Part shown: positions 9,946-19,438 of the stretch, one piece after another
Layout of the letters: every line of letters begins with the position of its first letter
Numbering within the stretch: the first letter of the stretch is position 1
DNA from: CAXBMB01 sp052078155
Lineage (GTDB): Bacteria > Pseudomonadota > Alphaproteobacteria > Kiloniellales > DSM-21159
DNA length: 64,000 nucleotides
Direction: 5' to 3'
NCBI GenBank assembly: GCA_052078155.1
Contig: JBQJBP010000001.1
Location: 2,542,001 to 2,606,000, forward strand
Program-made: the position numbers and the translations under genes
The notes under the pieces: generated by a model
Database searches by the model: none
What the model saw: the letters and a program-made list of their open reading frames with translations, nothing else
Told to the model about the DNA's origin: nothing

Positions 9946-10896
9946 TCAGACCCGTTCGCCCTGCTCAAAGAGGCCCCCGGGCCGGTAACGCTTTAGATAA
10001 GTAGGCAGCACCGTTTGCAGACCCGTGGGCGCAATCCCCAGATCCGCAAGACCGGGATGCTCACCGGTCAGGACGTTGTCCTGTTTCAGCAAGGTAACCT
10101 GATCGCGCGTTAAAGGCGGATTGGGCAGCTTTTCCAGAAACCAGGCTTCAAAGGAGGCCAGCCCAAAGGGCAAGGGCAGCAGCAGACGCTTCCGCTCCAC
10201 CTGCGCCATCAGCAGCTCCAGCAACTGCTTGAACGTCAGGACTTCCGGTCCGCCAAGTTCATAGGTCTGACCGGCACAGGCCTGATTCTCCAGACAAGTC
10301 ACGACGGCAGCCGCCACGTCATCCACATAGACCGGCTGAAACCGGGTCTGCCCGCCCCCAACCAATGGCAAAAAGGGCGAAAAGGCCATCAGCTTGGCAA
10401 AGCGGTTGAAGAAATCATCCTCCCGGCCAAACACCACAGAAGGGCGCAGAATACGGGCTGTTGGCACGGCAGCCCGAACGGCCTGCTCTGCGGCCAGTTT
10501 GGACCTGGCATAACTGGCCTGCGCCGTTTCACTCACCCCCAGAGCCGAGACCTGCACAAAATCTTCAATCCCCTGGGAGGCTGCAACCTGGGCAATGGTC
10601 TCAGCACCACGAAACTGCACATCGGCAAAAGACTGCTTGCCCTGCTCGAACAACAATCCCACCAGATTGACCACAGCATCGCTGCCCTTGAGCACGGCTT
10701 CAATCTGATCCTTTTCACGGATGTTGCAGTGGACAGGGATGATCTGGCCGACCTGACCCTGGGGCACGAGAAACTTGGCCCGGCTGGGGCGGCGCACGGC
10801 AATGCGGATGTTCCAGCCCTGTCTGGCCAGCCGGTTCACCACGTAGCGCCCCAGAAACCCGGAGCCCCCAAAAACAGTCACTGTGCCTTGCGTCAT
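9946..10896 (-). CDS. NAD(P)-binding protein of the complex I NDUFA9 / atypical SDR family
   Basis: The Rossmann motif VFGGSGFLGRYVV lies at the N-terminus, and the length (316 residues from this start) and pattern match the NDUFA9-like subgroup of atypical short-chain dehydrogenases. Alphaproteobacterial members relate to the accessory complex I subunit. The start at 10896 is chosen because GGGGAAAG lies just upstream and the next residues are MTQGTVTVFGG. A longer reading to 10938 lacks a ribosome site. It is a single gene. A respiratory role is inferred from the family. Confidence 0.85.
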   Translation of the reverse strand: MTQGTVTVFGGSGFLGRYVVNRLARQGWNIRIAVRRPSRAKFLVPQGQVGQIIPVHCNIREKDQIEAVLKGSDAVVNLVGLLFEQGKQSFADVQFRGAETIAQVAASQGIEDFVQVSALGVSETAQASYARSKLAAEQAVRAAVPTARILRPSVVFGREDDFFNRFAKLMAFSPFLPLVGGGQTRFQPVYVDDVAAAVVTCLENQACAGQTYELGGPEVLTFKQLLELLMAQVERKRLLLPLPFGLASFEAWFLEKLPNPPLTRDQVTLLKQDNVLTGEHPGLADLGIAPTGLQTVLPTYLKRYRPGGLFEQGERV

Positions 10897-11211
10897 GTTC
10901 TTTCCCCTTTTTGGCTGAACTCCGGCGATCCGTGGCACCTTTCAGGTTACGCCAACGCCCGGCGGTTTCAGCAAAGAGATGATCCCGTCCGATCCCGGTC
11001 ACACAGCCAGCAAAGCAGGCAGCAAGACTGCTGTCGCTGACGTTGACAGACCCTGCCCCAACGCTATGGTGTTGATCGATTTTCCGCCATCTTTTTCTAT
11101 CCTGACAGCAACCCGCCGAACAGCAGGGTCGCCTGAAGGATGGAATATGCTAACTGTCTGTGATCTTTTCCTTGATCCATGACAGTGTTCTTTAGAATTG
11201 GAAGTGACCTC

Positions 11212-11823
11212 GTGAGCATCACCCTGCATCAGAATGACCTGCCCGATGACCTGGATCTGGGGTCCAGCGTTGCCGTGGATTGCGAAACCATGGGGCTTAA
11301 TCTCAAACGGGACCGGCTGTGCCTGATCCAGCTGTCCAGCGGCGATGGCACGGCCCATCTGGTGCAGTTCAGCGACGGACAGTTCGACGCCCCCAATCTG
11401 AAGCGCCTGCTGGGCGATGATCAGGTTCTGAAGCTGTTCCATTTTGGGCGCTTCGACATTGCTGCTATCGACCTCTACCTGGGGGTTACCTGCCGCCCGG
11501 TGTACTGCACAAAGATCGCCTCCAAACTGGTGCGCACCTTTACGGACCGGCATGGCCTGCGCGATCTTTGCAACGACCTGATCGGGGTCTCCATTTCAAA
11601 GCAGCAACAGTCGTCAGACTGGGGCGCGCCAAAACTGACGGAAGAGCAACTTGCCTATGCGGCTTCGGATGTGCTGCACCTGCACGCCCTGAAAGCCAAG
11701 CTGGACGTGATGCTGGCCCGGGAAGGCCGCAGCGACCTGGCCCAGGCCTGCTTTGATTTTCTGCCGGACCGGGCGCTGCTGGACAATGCCGGCTGGGAAG
11801 AAATGGACATCTTCGCCCACTGA
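11212..11823 (+). CDS. rnd: Ribonuclease D-like 3'-5' exoribonuclease
   Basis: This is a DEDD-family 3'-5' exonuclease of about 203 residues, lacking the HRDC domains of the E. coli enzyme, as is usual in alphaproteobacteria. Exo I is VDCETMGL (Asp/Glu), exo II is HFGRFDIAAI, and exo III is YAASDVLHL (Tyr...Asp). I prefer the GTG start at 11212 because GGAAGTGA sits just before it and the protein then begins at SITLHQNDLP. An upstream ATG at 11179 is in frame but has no such site. It precedes the kdsD-lpt cluster, separated by 318 bp. Confidence 0.9.
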   Translation: MSITLHQNDLPDDLDLGSSVAVDCETMGLNLKRDRLCLIQLSSGDGTAHLVQFSDGQFDAPNLKRLLGDDQVLKLFHFGRFDIAAIDLYLGVTCRPVYCTKIASKLVRTFTDRHGLRDLCNDLIGVSISKQQQSSDWGAPKLTEEQLAYAASDVLHLHALKAKLDVMLAREGRSDLAQACFDFLPDRALLDNAGWEEMDIFAH

Positions 11824-12141
11824 TCTTTTCGCGACGGAACAGCCACCGTTCGCAGCAAACGGTGCGGAGGCATTCCCCGGACTTGGGAACCACAGCAAGG
11901 TTCCCAAATCGCGACCCTAATTCGTCGCAGTGCAAAGTGGTAGATTGTCGGTGCCTTTTTCCGGCTGAACGCCTATATCTGGTAGTCAGCCGGACAGGTG
12001 ACAGCCGCAGAGGGCATTTAAGGCCCGGAGCAGCTATGCTGGGCGGGACCGCTGAACCGCTTTTGAAAACCGGTTTCTGCGGCAGGTAACAGTAATTCAA
12101 ACCAGATAGAGTCGCTCTAGACTTTACGGAGACGAGTACAG
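11824..12141. other. Intergenic region before kdsD
   Basis: The 318 bases between rnd and kdsD probably hold the promoter of the LPS-transport cluster. I see no convincing terminator, repeat or small gene. Confidence 0.5.
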
Positions 12142-13149
12142 GTGACAGCGCGTAATCAACGCAGCAACGACTCATCGGATCGACAGACCGAGGTGGACAG
12201 CCTGGCGGTTGGACGTCAAACCCTGACCACCGAAGCCCGGGCTCTCAACCGTTTGGCTGAAGAGCTGAACGGTGACTTTCTGGCCGCCCTGGAATGTATG
12301 GAATCCATCAAAGGCCGGGTCATTGTCACCGGCATGGGCAAATCAGGTCACGTGGGGGCCAAAATGGCGGCCACCCTGGCCTCAACCGGTCGCCCCGCCT
12401 TTTTTGTCCACCCCGGTGAAGCAAGCCACGGCGATCTGGGCATGGTAACGCCGGACGATTGTGTCATCGCGCTGTCCAACTCCGGCAACACCGCCGAACT
12501 GGGAGACATCATCTCCTTTACCCGGCGGTTTGGCATTCCCTTGATTGCCATCACCCGAAAAGCCGAGTCTCTGCTGGGAGAAGCCGCTGACATTGTGCTG
12601 CAGCTGCCGGATGTGGATGAAGCCTGTCCCATGGGCCTGGCGCCAACCACCTCCACCACCGCCACCATGGCGCTGGGGGATGCGCTGGCCGTCACCTTGC
12701 TTGAACGTCGTAATTTCAAGGCCGAGGACTTTAAGGTCTTTCATCCCGGCGGATCTCTGGGCAACAAGCTGACGCGGGTTGAAGAGCTGATGCACGGTGT
12801 CGATGAGTTGCCGCTCTGCGCGCCCGATACCCCCATGAGCGAAGCCATCCTGACCATCACGGCCCACCGCTTCGGCTGTGTCGGCGTGACCGACGGGCAG
12901 GGCCGCTTGCAGGGCATTGTGACCGACGGCGATCTGCGTCGGCATATGGCCGGAAACCTGCTGGATCGCCCGACCGGTGAAATCATGACCCGGGAGCCCC
13001 GCTGCATCCGTCCTCAGGCTCTGGCTGCTGAAGCCCTGCACCTGATGAACATGACAGACCGGCCCTTCACCACCCTCTTTGTGACAGAAGACGACAAACC
13101 CATCGGAATTCTGCACATTCACGATCTTCTGCGCGCCGGGTTGGTGTAA
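12142..13149 (+). CDS. kdsD: Arabinose-5-phosphate isomerase (KpsF/GutQ family)
   Basis: KdsD interconverts ribulose-5-phosphate and arabinose-5-phosphate, the first step toward KDO for lipopolysaccharide. The 335 residues comprise an N-terminal SIS domain (TGMGKSGHVGAKMAATLASTG, SNSGNTAEL, and the PTTSTT loop) and two CBS domains from about residue 215. The last CBS ends in IGILHIHDLLRAGLV, typical of the family. It starts with GTG. It leads the cluster kdsD-lptC-lptA-lptB and is 6 bp from lptC. Confidence 0.95.
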   Translation: MTARNQRSNDSSDRQTEVDSLAVGRQTLTTEARALNRLAEELNGDFLAALECMESIKGRVIVTGMGKSGHVGAKMAATLASTGRPAFFVHPGEASHGDLGMVTPDDCVIALSNSGNTAELGDIISFTRRFGIPLIAITRKAESLLGEAADIVLQLPDVDEACPMGLAPTTSTTATMALGDALAVTLLERRNFKAEDFKVFHPGGSLGNKLTRVEELMHGVDELPLCAPDTPMSEAILTITAHRFGCVGVTDGQGRLQGIVTDGDLRRHMAGNLLDRPTGEIMTREPRCIRPQALAAEALHLMNMTDRPFTTLFVTEDDKPIGILHIHDLLRAGLV

Positions 13150-13155
13150 CCCATC

Positions 13156-13932
13156 ATGGCCGACGCAGTCTCCCCCCCGCCTTCTTCTGATTTGCCCCGC
13201 AGCGCGACGCCCCGTCGACCCGCGCCGCTGGGTGCCAGTGGCGAAGCCCTGGGGCGGGATGAAGCGCGGGAGCGACTGGCCGCTCAGGAAGCAAACAACC
13301 GCAGCCGCAGCCAGACGCTGCGTCGCCGCGGGCGTGACGGCTACTCCCGCTTTGTCGGCTTTATGAAGTTTGTTCTGCCGGCTCTGGCCGTGGCGCTGAT
13401 CCTGCTGATCATCGTCTGGCCGCGCCTGGAAGCAGACGAAAAATCTTTCCGACTGGGCATATCCGATCTGGCAGCTGAACTGACCAGCAACTCCGTCATG
13501 GTCAACCCGCGCTTTGCCGGCATGGACGAAAACGGCCGCCCCTTCAATGTGACGGCAGAAAACGCAAGTCAGGAACAGTACGGGGCCGATGCCATAGATC
13601 TGGAAGAGCCTCGTGCGGACATGGAACTGGAGGATGGGGCCTGGCTGGCCCTGGCCGCCAGCCAGGGCCGGTACAAGCGGGAAAGTGAATTTCTGACATT
13701 GAGAGGAAATGTCTCCCTGTTCCATGACGAAGGGTTTGAGGTCCGTACCGAAGAAGCGGATGTGGACCTCGCCGCAGGCCGGGCTGAAGGCAATCAGACC
13801 GTAGAGGCCCAGGGCCCCTTCGGCACCATTGTCGGGGAAGGTTTCCGGATTGAAGAACGGGGCAACATCATTCAGTTCACCGGAAGATCCCGCCTCCTGA
13901 TCTATCCGGAAGCACTTGAGGAGCTGAGGTGA
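13156..13932 (+). CDS. lptC: LPS export protein LptC
   Basis: LptC is the bitopic inner-membrane protein that receives LPS from LptBFG and hands it to LptA. The 258-residue protein has a long Arg-rich cytoplasmic N-terminus (about 70 residues, longer than in enterics), one membrane segment (FVLPALAVALILLIIVWP, about 75-92) and a periplasmic beta-jellyroll rich in alternating hydrophobic residues. It fits the YrbK/LptC family by position and architecture more than by strict motifs. The stop overlaps the region where lptA could begin. Confidence 0.9.
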   Translation: MADAVSPPPSSDLPRSATPRRPAPLGASGEALGRDEARERLAAQEANNRSRSQTLRRRGRDGYSRFVGFMKFVLPALAVALILLIIVWPRLEADEKSFRLGISDLAAELTSNSVMVNPRFAGMDENGRPFNVTAENASQEQYGADAIDLEEPRADMELEDGAWLALAASQGRYKRESEFLTLRGNVSLFHDEGFEVRTEEADVDLAAGRAEGNQTVEAQGPFGTIVGEGFRIEERGNIIQFTGRSRLLIYPEALEELR

Positions 13933-14051
13933 TGCCAGGTGTGCCCCATAACCACTGGTCTGCTCGGTTTCACAGCGCCTGCACAGAGATCGCTTCATCT
14001 GAGTTTTCTGCTAAGCTGGCAAAATCCCTTACCAAGAAGAAACATCTGCCC

Positions 14052-14885
14052 ATGCTGCGTCCTTTGTCTTCTTTATCGCTAGTGGCTGTGTTGCTGGCGA
14101 CCGGCCTCCTGACGATCCAGCCCGCTGCTGCTCAGCAGGGGCTGACCGCCTTGCAGAGCGGGGATGCCCCCCTGACCATCGATGCCGATGAAGGCATCGA
14201 ATGGCAACGGGACCAGCAGGCCTACATCGCCCGCGGCAATGCTCTGGCCACACGGGGGGACCTGTCCATTCGCGCCAACACACTGACGGCCTATTACCGG
14301 GACAAAGCCAGTGGCGGCGGAACGGAGATTTATCGCTTGGATGCCCTGGGGAACGTGATTATCTCCAGTGCAAACGAAACGGTCTATGGCCAGAAGGGCG
14401 TCTATTCCGTCGACCAGCGGGTGGTGCAGCTGACCGGCAACAACCTGCGCCTGGAAACAGCAACGGATGTGGTCAAGGCCCGCGACAGTCTGGAGTACTG
14501 GGAAGACTACAACGGCAGGCCTGTGGCTGTGGCCCGGGGCGAAGCCAGCGCAGAGCGACTGGTGGAAAAGCAGCGCATTCTGTCAGACGTGCTGACTGCC
14601 ACCTTCTCCCAGGCGCCGGAAAACGGAAACCTGGAACTGGACCAGGTGGATGCTTTTGGTGACGTGCGCTTGTCCACGGAAAAGGATTTCGCCCGTGGTG
14701 ACAAGGGAATCTATTATGTTAAGAAGCAGGAAGCTGTGCTGGACGGGAACGTGCGAATCACCAGCAGCGGGAACCAGTTGAACGGCGACCGTGCCGAGAT
14801 TGATCTGGAAACAGGGGTGTCCCGCCTGCTGTCTGCCGGCAACAGCCGGGTGCGTGGTCTGTTGAAGTCACAAGATACTAACTAG
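14052..14885 (+). CDS. lptA: LPS transport periplasmic protein LptA
   Basis: LptA forms the periplasmic bridge carrying LPS to the outer membrane. From the ATG at 14052 the product is 277 residues with a clean signal peptide (hydrophobic LSLVAVLLATGLL, cleavage near AAA-QQ). It is followed by the OstA/LptA beta-jellyroll (PLTIDADEGIEWQRDQQAY near residue 37, then repeated VYGQKGVY and GDKGIYY strands). An in-frame GTG-ATG at 13929 overlaps the lptC stop, but it would bury the signal peptide behind 41 extra residues, so the internal start is preferred. The protein is longer than enteric LptA (185). Confidence 0.9.
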   Translation: MLRPLSSLSLVAVLLATGLLTIQPAAAQQGLTALQSGDAPLTIDADEGIEWQRDQQAYIARGNALATRGDLSIRANTLTAYYRDKASGGGTEIYRLDALGNVIISSANETVYGQKGVYSVDQRVVQLTGNNLRLETATDVVKARDSLEYWEDYNGRPVAVARGEASAERLVEKQRILSDVLTATFSQAPENGNLELDQVDAFGDVRLSTEKDFARGDKGIYYVKKQEAVLDGNVRITSSGNQLNGDRAEIDLETGVSRLLSAGNSRVRGLLKSQDTN

Positions 14886-14898
14886 AGTTGGGAAGCGG

Positions 14899-15714
14899 GT
14901 GAGTCAGTCGAATTTTAACGATCGCCAGAAGATGCCGGGCAACCCTGCGGCGGTTTCCGCCGGGCCGGGTCGCCCCACCTTGGTGGCTGACAACAAGGGC
15001 CTTGCCGCCCACGCTGTAGGTAAAAGCTTCAAGAAGCGCCGGGTACTGCGGGATATCTCCCTGCATGTGAACCGGGGAGAAGCTGTAGGCCTGCTGGGTC
15101 CGAACGGGGCCGGTAAAACCACCAGCTTCTACATCATCACCGGACTGATCGCGCTGGATACGGGCTACATCACCCTGGATGGCAACGACATCACCGACCT
15201 GCCCATGTACCGGCGTTCCCGGTTGGGCATTGGCTATCTGCCCCAGGAAGCCTCCATTTTCCGCGGTTTGACGGTCGAGCAGAACATCCGCTCTGTTCTG
15301 GAAGTGATAGAACCGGTTCGCGACAAGCGCGAAACCATGCTGGAAGATCTGCTGGCGGAGTTTTCCATCACCCACCTGCGCCGCGCGCCCGCTCTGGCTC
15401 TGTCAGGCGGGGAACGGCGACGTGTGGAAATCGCCCGCTGTCTGGCCTCCCAGCCGCACTTCATTCTGCTGGATGAACCTCTGGCCGGGATTGACCCCAT
15501 CGCCGTAGGCGACATCCGCGATCTGGTGGTCCACCTCAAAGACCGGGGAATCGGCGTGCTGATCACCGATCACAACGTCCGCGAAACCCTGGAAATCGTC
15601 GATCGTGCCTACATCATTCACGATGGTATGGTTCTCATGGAAGGGGCACCTTCTGAGATCGTAGCCCATGAAGATGTGCGCCGCGTTTACCTTGGCGAAA
15701 GGTTTAGCCTGTAG
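14899..15714 (+). CDS. lptB: LPS export ABC transporter ATP-binding protein LptB
   Basis: LptB is the ATPase that drives LPS extraction by LptFG. The 271-residue protein has a non-conserved N-terminal extension of about 35 residues, Walker A GPNGAGKTT, Q-loop LPQEAS, ABC signature LSGGERRR, Walker B FILLDEPLAGIDP and switch His in ITDHNV. The start is GTG after GGGAAGCGG. It is 13 bp downstream of lptA. LptF and LptG are not in this window, as usual. Confidence 0.96.
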   Translation: MSQSNFNDRQKMPGNPAAVSAGPGRPTLVADNKGLAAHAVGKSFKKRRVLRDISLHVNRGEAVGLLGPNGAGKTTSFYIITGLIALDTGYITLDGNDITDLPMYRRSRLGIGYLPQEASIFRGLTVEQNIRSVLEVIEPVRDKRETMLEDLLAEFSITHLRRAPALALSGGERRRVEIARCLASQPHFILLDEPLAGIDPIAVGDIRDLVVHLKDRGIGVLITDHNVRETLEIVDRAYIIHDGMVLMEGAPSEIVAHEDVRRVYLGERFSL

Positions 15715-15902
15715 GCCGTTGGGTAGGACATTTTCCACGGACCGGGGCCCATGGAGCAGAAAAAATTAACCATAAGGATTAACGGATCGCTGCGGCAACG
15801 CAGAGACTCCGGCTATGCCTGTGGTGACGCGCTTCTGCCGCTCCAGACATTCACGCCCGAAATCAGATCAAACTCCCCTGGAACCGGGCGAGAGGCGGGG
15901 CC

Positions 15903-17579
15903 ATGGCCATAAGTCAACGCCTCGACCTGCGCCAGTCCCAGAACCTGGTGATGACACCGCAACTGCAGCAGGCCATCAAGCTGCTGCAGCTGACAAACCA
16001 GGAACTGGCCTCCTTTGTGGAAGGGGAACTGAACGACAACCCGCTGCTGGAACGGGACGACAGCCAGGCAGCAGTCGAAACACCTCTGTCAGAAAGCGAC
16101 GGATTCAGCGATCCCCTGGCCGACACCTCCGCCAGCCCTTCCGCTGACTTCGACAGCAGCAGTGACGGCGCTGGCGACGCTGCCGGGGATGCTGGTGGCG
16201 ATGTGGGCGGCGAAGAGGCTGCCCTGCCCGACGCACTGGATCATGCCGCATCAGACGCCCTTTCCGGCAATGGGGATCAGCCGCTGGATCACCAGGACAG
16301 TTACGACGACAACAGCCCGTCCGACCAATGGGACGCGGCCGCCAACTCCACACCGGGCGAAGCCGGTCCAGGGGTTACCAGCAATGAGGCCGGCCCGGGT
16401 GAAGACGGTTTGGGCGGCGACTGGGGCAGCAGCAGCGGTTCAGGGGGCTCCCCTTTTGACGAGGACGGCAGTTCCTTTGAAGAGCGGATGGAAGACCGTC
16501 CTTCTCTCAGGGAACACCTGCTTAGCCAGCTGCAGCTGGAAAGTGACGATACCCAGGTCCGCTTGATCGGGGCCTATCTGATCGATTCCCTGAACGAAAC
16601 CGGATATCTGGCCATTGAGCTGGTTGAGGTGGCAGAGGCGCTTGGCTGTGACATCTCAGCTGTCGAAGCCGTTCTCGACATCATGCGCGGTTTCGACCCT
16701 GTCGGTGTTTTTGCCCGCGACCTGCGTGACTGCCTGGAAATCCAGCTGATCGACAAGGACCGCTTTGATCCCTACATGCAGCGGCTGCTGGAAAATCTCG
16801 AGTTGCTGGCCTCCCACGACTTCGTCCGGCTGCGCAAGATCTGCGGCGTGGATGAAGAAGATTTCTCAGACATGCTGGCAGAGCTGAAGGCCCTGGATCC
16901 CCGGCCGGCCCTGGCCTACGAAGGCGGGGCTGCGGAACCTGTCATCCCCGACGTCCTGATGCGACCGCGGCCGGACGGCTCCTGGCATATCGAGCTCAAC
17001 AGCCAGACCCTGCCCCGGGTGCTGGTCAACCAGGCTTACTATGGCGCCGTGATCAGCCAGTGCCATCGCAAGGAAGACAAAGCCTATCTGAACGATCAGC
17101 TGCAGTCGGCCTCCTGGCTGGTCAAGGCCCTGCATCAGCGGGCCAATACCATCATCAAGGTGGCCGGAGAGATTGTGCGTCAGCAGGAAGCCTTCTTCAG
17201 CAAGGGCGTGGAGCACATGCGTCCCATGACCCTGCGCACGGTGGCCGATGCCATTGAGATGCACGAATCCACGGTTTCGCGTGTTACCTCGAACAAGTAC
17301 ATCGCCACCCCGCGCGGCACCTATGAACTGAAGTACTTCTTCTCCACCGCCATTGCCGGTACCGGCGGCGGGGAGCATTCATCAGAATCCGTGCGCCACC
17401 GCATCCGGGCACTGATTGATGCCGAAACGGTCAAGACCGTCCTCAGCGACGATGCACTGGTGGAGAAGCTCAAGGCAGAAGGCATCGACATCGCCCGCCG
17501 CACCGTCGCCAAGTACCGTGAGGGCATGAACATCCCCTCCTCGGTCCAGAGGCGCCGCCTGAAGAAGGTTGGCCGCTAA
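15903..17579 (+). CDS. rpoN: RNA polymerase sigma-54 factor
   Basis: RpoN directs RNA polymerase to -24/-12 promoters of nitrogen and other regulons. At 558 residues it is longer than usual (about 480-510). Region I is the Gln/Leu-rich start (QRLDLRQSQNLVMTPQLQQ). A very acidic Gly/Ser/Asp-rich region II runs from about residue 55 to 195. The core-binding domain follows, then the HTH and the RpoN box ARRTVAKYRE near the C-terminus. GAGGCGGGGCC precedes the ATG. Its position between lptB and hpf is the conserved alphaproteobacterial context. Confidence 0.97.
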   Translation: MAISQRLDLRQSQNLVMTPQLQQAIKLLQLTNQELASFVEGELNDNPLLERDDSQAAVETPLSESDGFSDPLADTSASPSADFDSSSDGAGDAAGDAGGDVGGEEAALPDALDHAASDALSGNGDQPLDHQDSYDDNSPSDQWDAAANSTPGEAGPGVTSNEAGPGEDGLGGDWGSSSGSGGSPFDEDGSSFEERMEDRPSLREHLLSQLQLESDDTQVRLIGAYLIDSLNETGYLAIELVEVAEALGCDISAVEAVLDIMRGFDPVGVFARDLRDCLEIQLIDKDRFDPYMQRLLENLELLASHDFVRLRKICGVDEEDFSDMLAELKALDPRPALAYEGGAAEPVIPDVLMRPRPDGSWHIELNSQTLPRVLVNQAYYGAVISQCHRKEDKAYLNDQLQSASWLVKALHQRANTIIKVAGEIVRQQEAFFSKGVEHMRPMTLRTVADAIEMHESTVSRVTSNKYIATPRGTYELKYFFSTAIAGTGGGEHSSESVRHRIRALIDAETVKTVLSDDALVEKLKAEGIDIARRTVAKYREGMNIPSSVQRRRLKKVGR

Positions 17580-18126
17580 GACCGCCTTCAGGGCGCCTGA
17601 CCGACCAACCCTTCCCTTTTAGCCAAGAGCATGATCGGTTTAGTTAGAAGCGCTTCGCGCTTAAAACTAAACCGTGAATCATCCTCTAACACGGCGAAAA
17701 GAGGCAAATTCACGCTCTAAGCGTTATCACGTAGTGATTCCACTTAAACCGATTTGACTCTGGGTTGTTTTGCAGGGCTGCTGTGCGGGCAGCACGCGCG
17801 CAGTTCCCAAATCCTGCGAATATCGGCAAATGTGGCAATTTTAGGGTGATAGCCCTCTGCTGTCTGGAACCCGCAGGGACTCTGACTCCTTTAAAAGGCA
17901 AGAAATTTTTTTGCGTAAACGGAGGCATTTCAGGCTTGAAAGCGTCCCGTTGAAGGGCCCTATACTAACATTATGGAACCGGCACCAGGAATGAGCGGAC
18001 GCCCTTGACACCTCACCGAGGGCTTCTTATTGTCCCGCCCTCGTTGGGGATAGCATCATTGTTTTTTCTGAACTCTGGTGTGTACGCAGAACAAGCTTTG
18101 ATGCGACAGCCCCAAAGGAATGACCC
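17580..18126. other. Intergenic region rpoN-hpf
   Basis: This 547-bp gap contains repeat copy 1 and then about 365 bp with no recognised gene. The long gap suggests hpf has its own promoter; I could not assign a -24/-12 or -35/-10 pair with confidence. Confidence 0.5.
17626..17761 (+). repeat. 136-bp intergenic repeat, full copy 1
   Basis: This copy begins AGAGCATGATCGGTTTAG and ends TAAACCGATTTGACTCT; the ends are imperfect inverted repeats. The interior has the hairpin AAGCGC-TTC-GCGCTT and, further right, TCAC-GTA-GTGA. Copies at 20301-20436 and 44390-44525 have exactly the same length. It lies downstream of rpoN. Confidence 0.9.
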
Positions 18127-18717
18127 ATGCACTTAACGGTCGAAGGTCGGCACATCGATGTAGGTGATGCCCTGCGTGTCTATGCTGAAGAACGTCTTCA
18201 GTCTGTTTTAGATAAGTACTTTGGCGATGCCCTCGCCGCGACAGTGATCCTGTCACGGGATGCTCATCTGTACCGAGCTTCTGTGGCCATTCACCTGGGA
18301 CGCGGCATGGATGTTCAGGCCGAGAGTGAAGCAAAGGATCCCTACCCTGCATTTGACGGCGCTCTGGAGCGCCTGGCAAAGCAGCTGCGTAGATACAAAA
18401 GACGTCTGAAAGACCACCGCCAGCAACAGGCAGAGGCGGAAAGCCAGCGGGTTCGGCAGGTGGTTCTGGCAGGCGACAGCGAAGAAGCAAAAGAACCAGA
18501 GGCAGAAGACGATCCCAATGGCAGTCCTGTCATTGTCGCAGAGCTGGATATGGAAATTCACAGCTTGAGCGTCAGCGATGCTGTCATGCGGTTGGATCTC
18601 GGCGATCTGCCGACTCTGGTTTTTCGAAACAAACTGCACGGCGATCTCAATGTGATCTACCGCCGGGCAGACGGAAACATTGGCTGGATTGATCCCAAGG
18701 GAAACGGTGACGTTTGA
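18127..18717 (+). CDS. hpf: Ribosome hibernation promoting factor, long form
   Basis: HPF binds the 30S subunit in stationary phase or stress and the long form dimerises ribosomes to 100S. The 196-residue protein has the S30AE/YfiA N-terminal domain (LTVEGRHIDVGDALRVYAEERLQ...) to about residue 105, a charged Gln/Glu linker, and the C-terminal dimerisation domain ending IYRRADGNIGWIDP. AAAGGAATGACCC precedes the ATG. It sits between rpoN and ptsN, the conserved order. Confidence 0.95.
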   Translation: MHLTVEGRHIDVGDALRVYAEERLQSVLDKYFGDALAATVILSRDAHLYRASVAIHLGRGMDVQAESEAKDPYPAFDGALERLAKQLRRYKRRLKDHRQQQAEAESQRVRQVVLAGDSEEAKEPEAEDDPNGSPVIVAELDMEIHSLSVSDAVMRLDLGDLPTLVFRNKLHGDLNVIYRRADGNIGWIDPKGNGDV

Positions 18718-18785
18718 TCACCCGCCGGGATCCAAACGGCCAGACAAAACGGCAGAGCCCCAAGCTCTAGTAACCAAGGTTTGCT

Positions 18786-19250
18786 ATGGATATTGCAGAT
18801 TTGATCAGTATGGAGGGCATTGTTCCCTCCCTGCGGGTGACCAGTAAGAAGCAGGCACTTCAGGAACTGGCCAAAACAGCCGCAGCGCTGACAGAACAGC
18901 CCGAAAGGGCCATTTTTGAAGTGTTGATCGAACGGGAACGCCTCGGCACCACCGGTGTCGGTCACGGCATTGCCATTCCGCATGGCAAGCTGGCAGCCCT
19001 TGATTCACTCAACTGCCTGTTTGCGCGCCTGGAAAGCCCCATCGACTTCGATTCCATCGATGAGCAACCCGTGGATCTGATCTGCGTGCTGCTGGCGCCG
19101 GAACAGGCTGGCGCTGATCACCTGAAGGCTCTGGCACGGGTTTCCCGCCTGTTGCGCGATCGCAGTGTCTGCGAAAAACTGCGCGGCTCCAGCAGCGCAG
19201 AAGCCATCTATGCCCTGCTCAATCAGGAAGCGGCACCGCACGCTGCCTGA
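18786..19250 (+). CDS. ptsN: PTS IIA-like nitrogen regulatory protein (EIIA-Ntr)
   Basis: EIIA-Ntr is the terminal phospho-acceptor of the nitrogen PTS and a regulator of potassium uptake, stress and nitrogen genes. The 154-residue protein has the fructose-type IIA fold; the phosphorylatable His is His66 in AIPHGK. The conserved LIERERLGTTGVGHGIAIPHG block is present. AAGG lies 7 nt before the ATG. A strong terminator follows. Confidence 0.95.
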   Translation: MDIADLISMEGIVPSLRVTSKKQALQELAKTAAALTEQPERAIFEVLIERERLGTTGVGHGIAIPHGKLAALDSLNCLFARLESPIDFDSIDEQPVDLICVLLAPEQAGADHLKALARVSRLLRDRSVCEKLRGSSSAEAIYALLNQEAAPHAA

Positions 19251-19273
19251 CCAGCCAAGAGGCTAAAAACAAA

Positions 19274-19306
19274 GAAAGGCCCTCTGAATTCAGGGGGCCT
19301 TTTTCT
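19274..19306 (+). terminator. Intrinsic terminator after ptsN
   Basis: AGGCCCTCTGAATTCAGGGGGCCT folds into a near-perfect hairpin followed by TTTTTCTC. It ends the rpoN-hpf-ptsN segment. Confidence 0.85.
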
Positions 19307-19438
19307 CGTCTGGAAGTTGTATCAAGTTGCCTGAACCACCCTTCCGGGTGACTGATCGTAGAAAAACTGTTTCCTGTCTTTTGATCACTGTTGAGTCCGG
19401 CGGACAGAAATCAGCCCGCCAGACCCTCACAAACCGTT

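Noticed and set aside
12382..13998. Minus-strand open frame (538 codons) over kdsD-lptC
   Set aside because: kdsD and lptC are unmistakable on the plus strand; the antisense frame has a run of Gly codons and no domain.
17710..17928. Minus-strand frame sharing a peptide end with one at 20385-20609
   Set aside because: The shared residues are translated from the 136-bp repeat itself; neither has a ribosome site or a conserved product.
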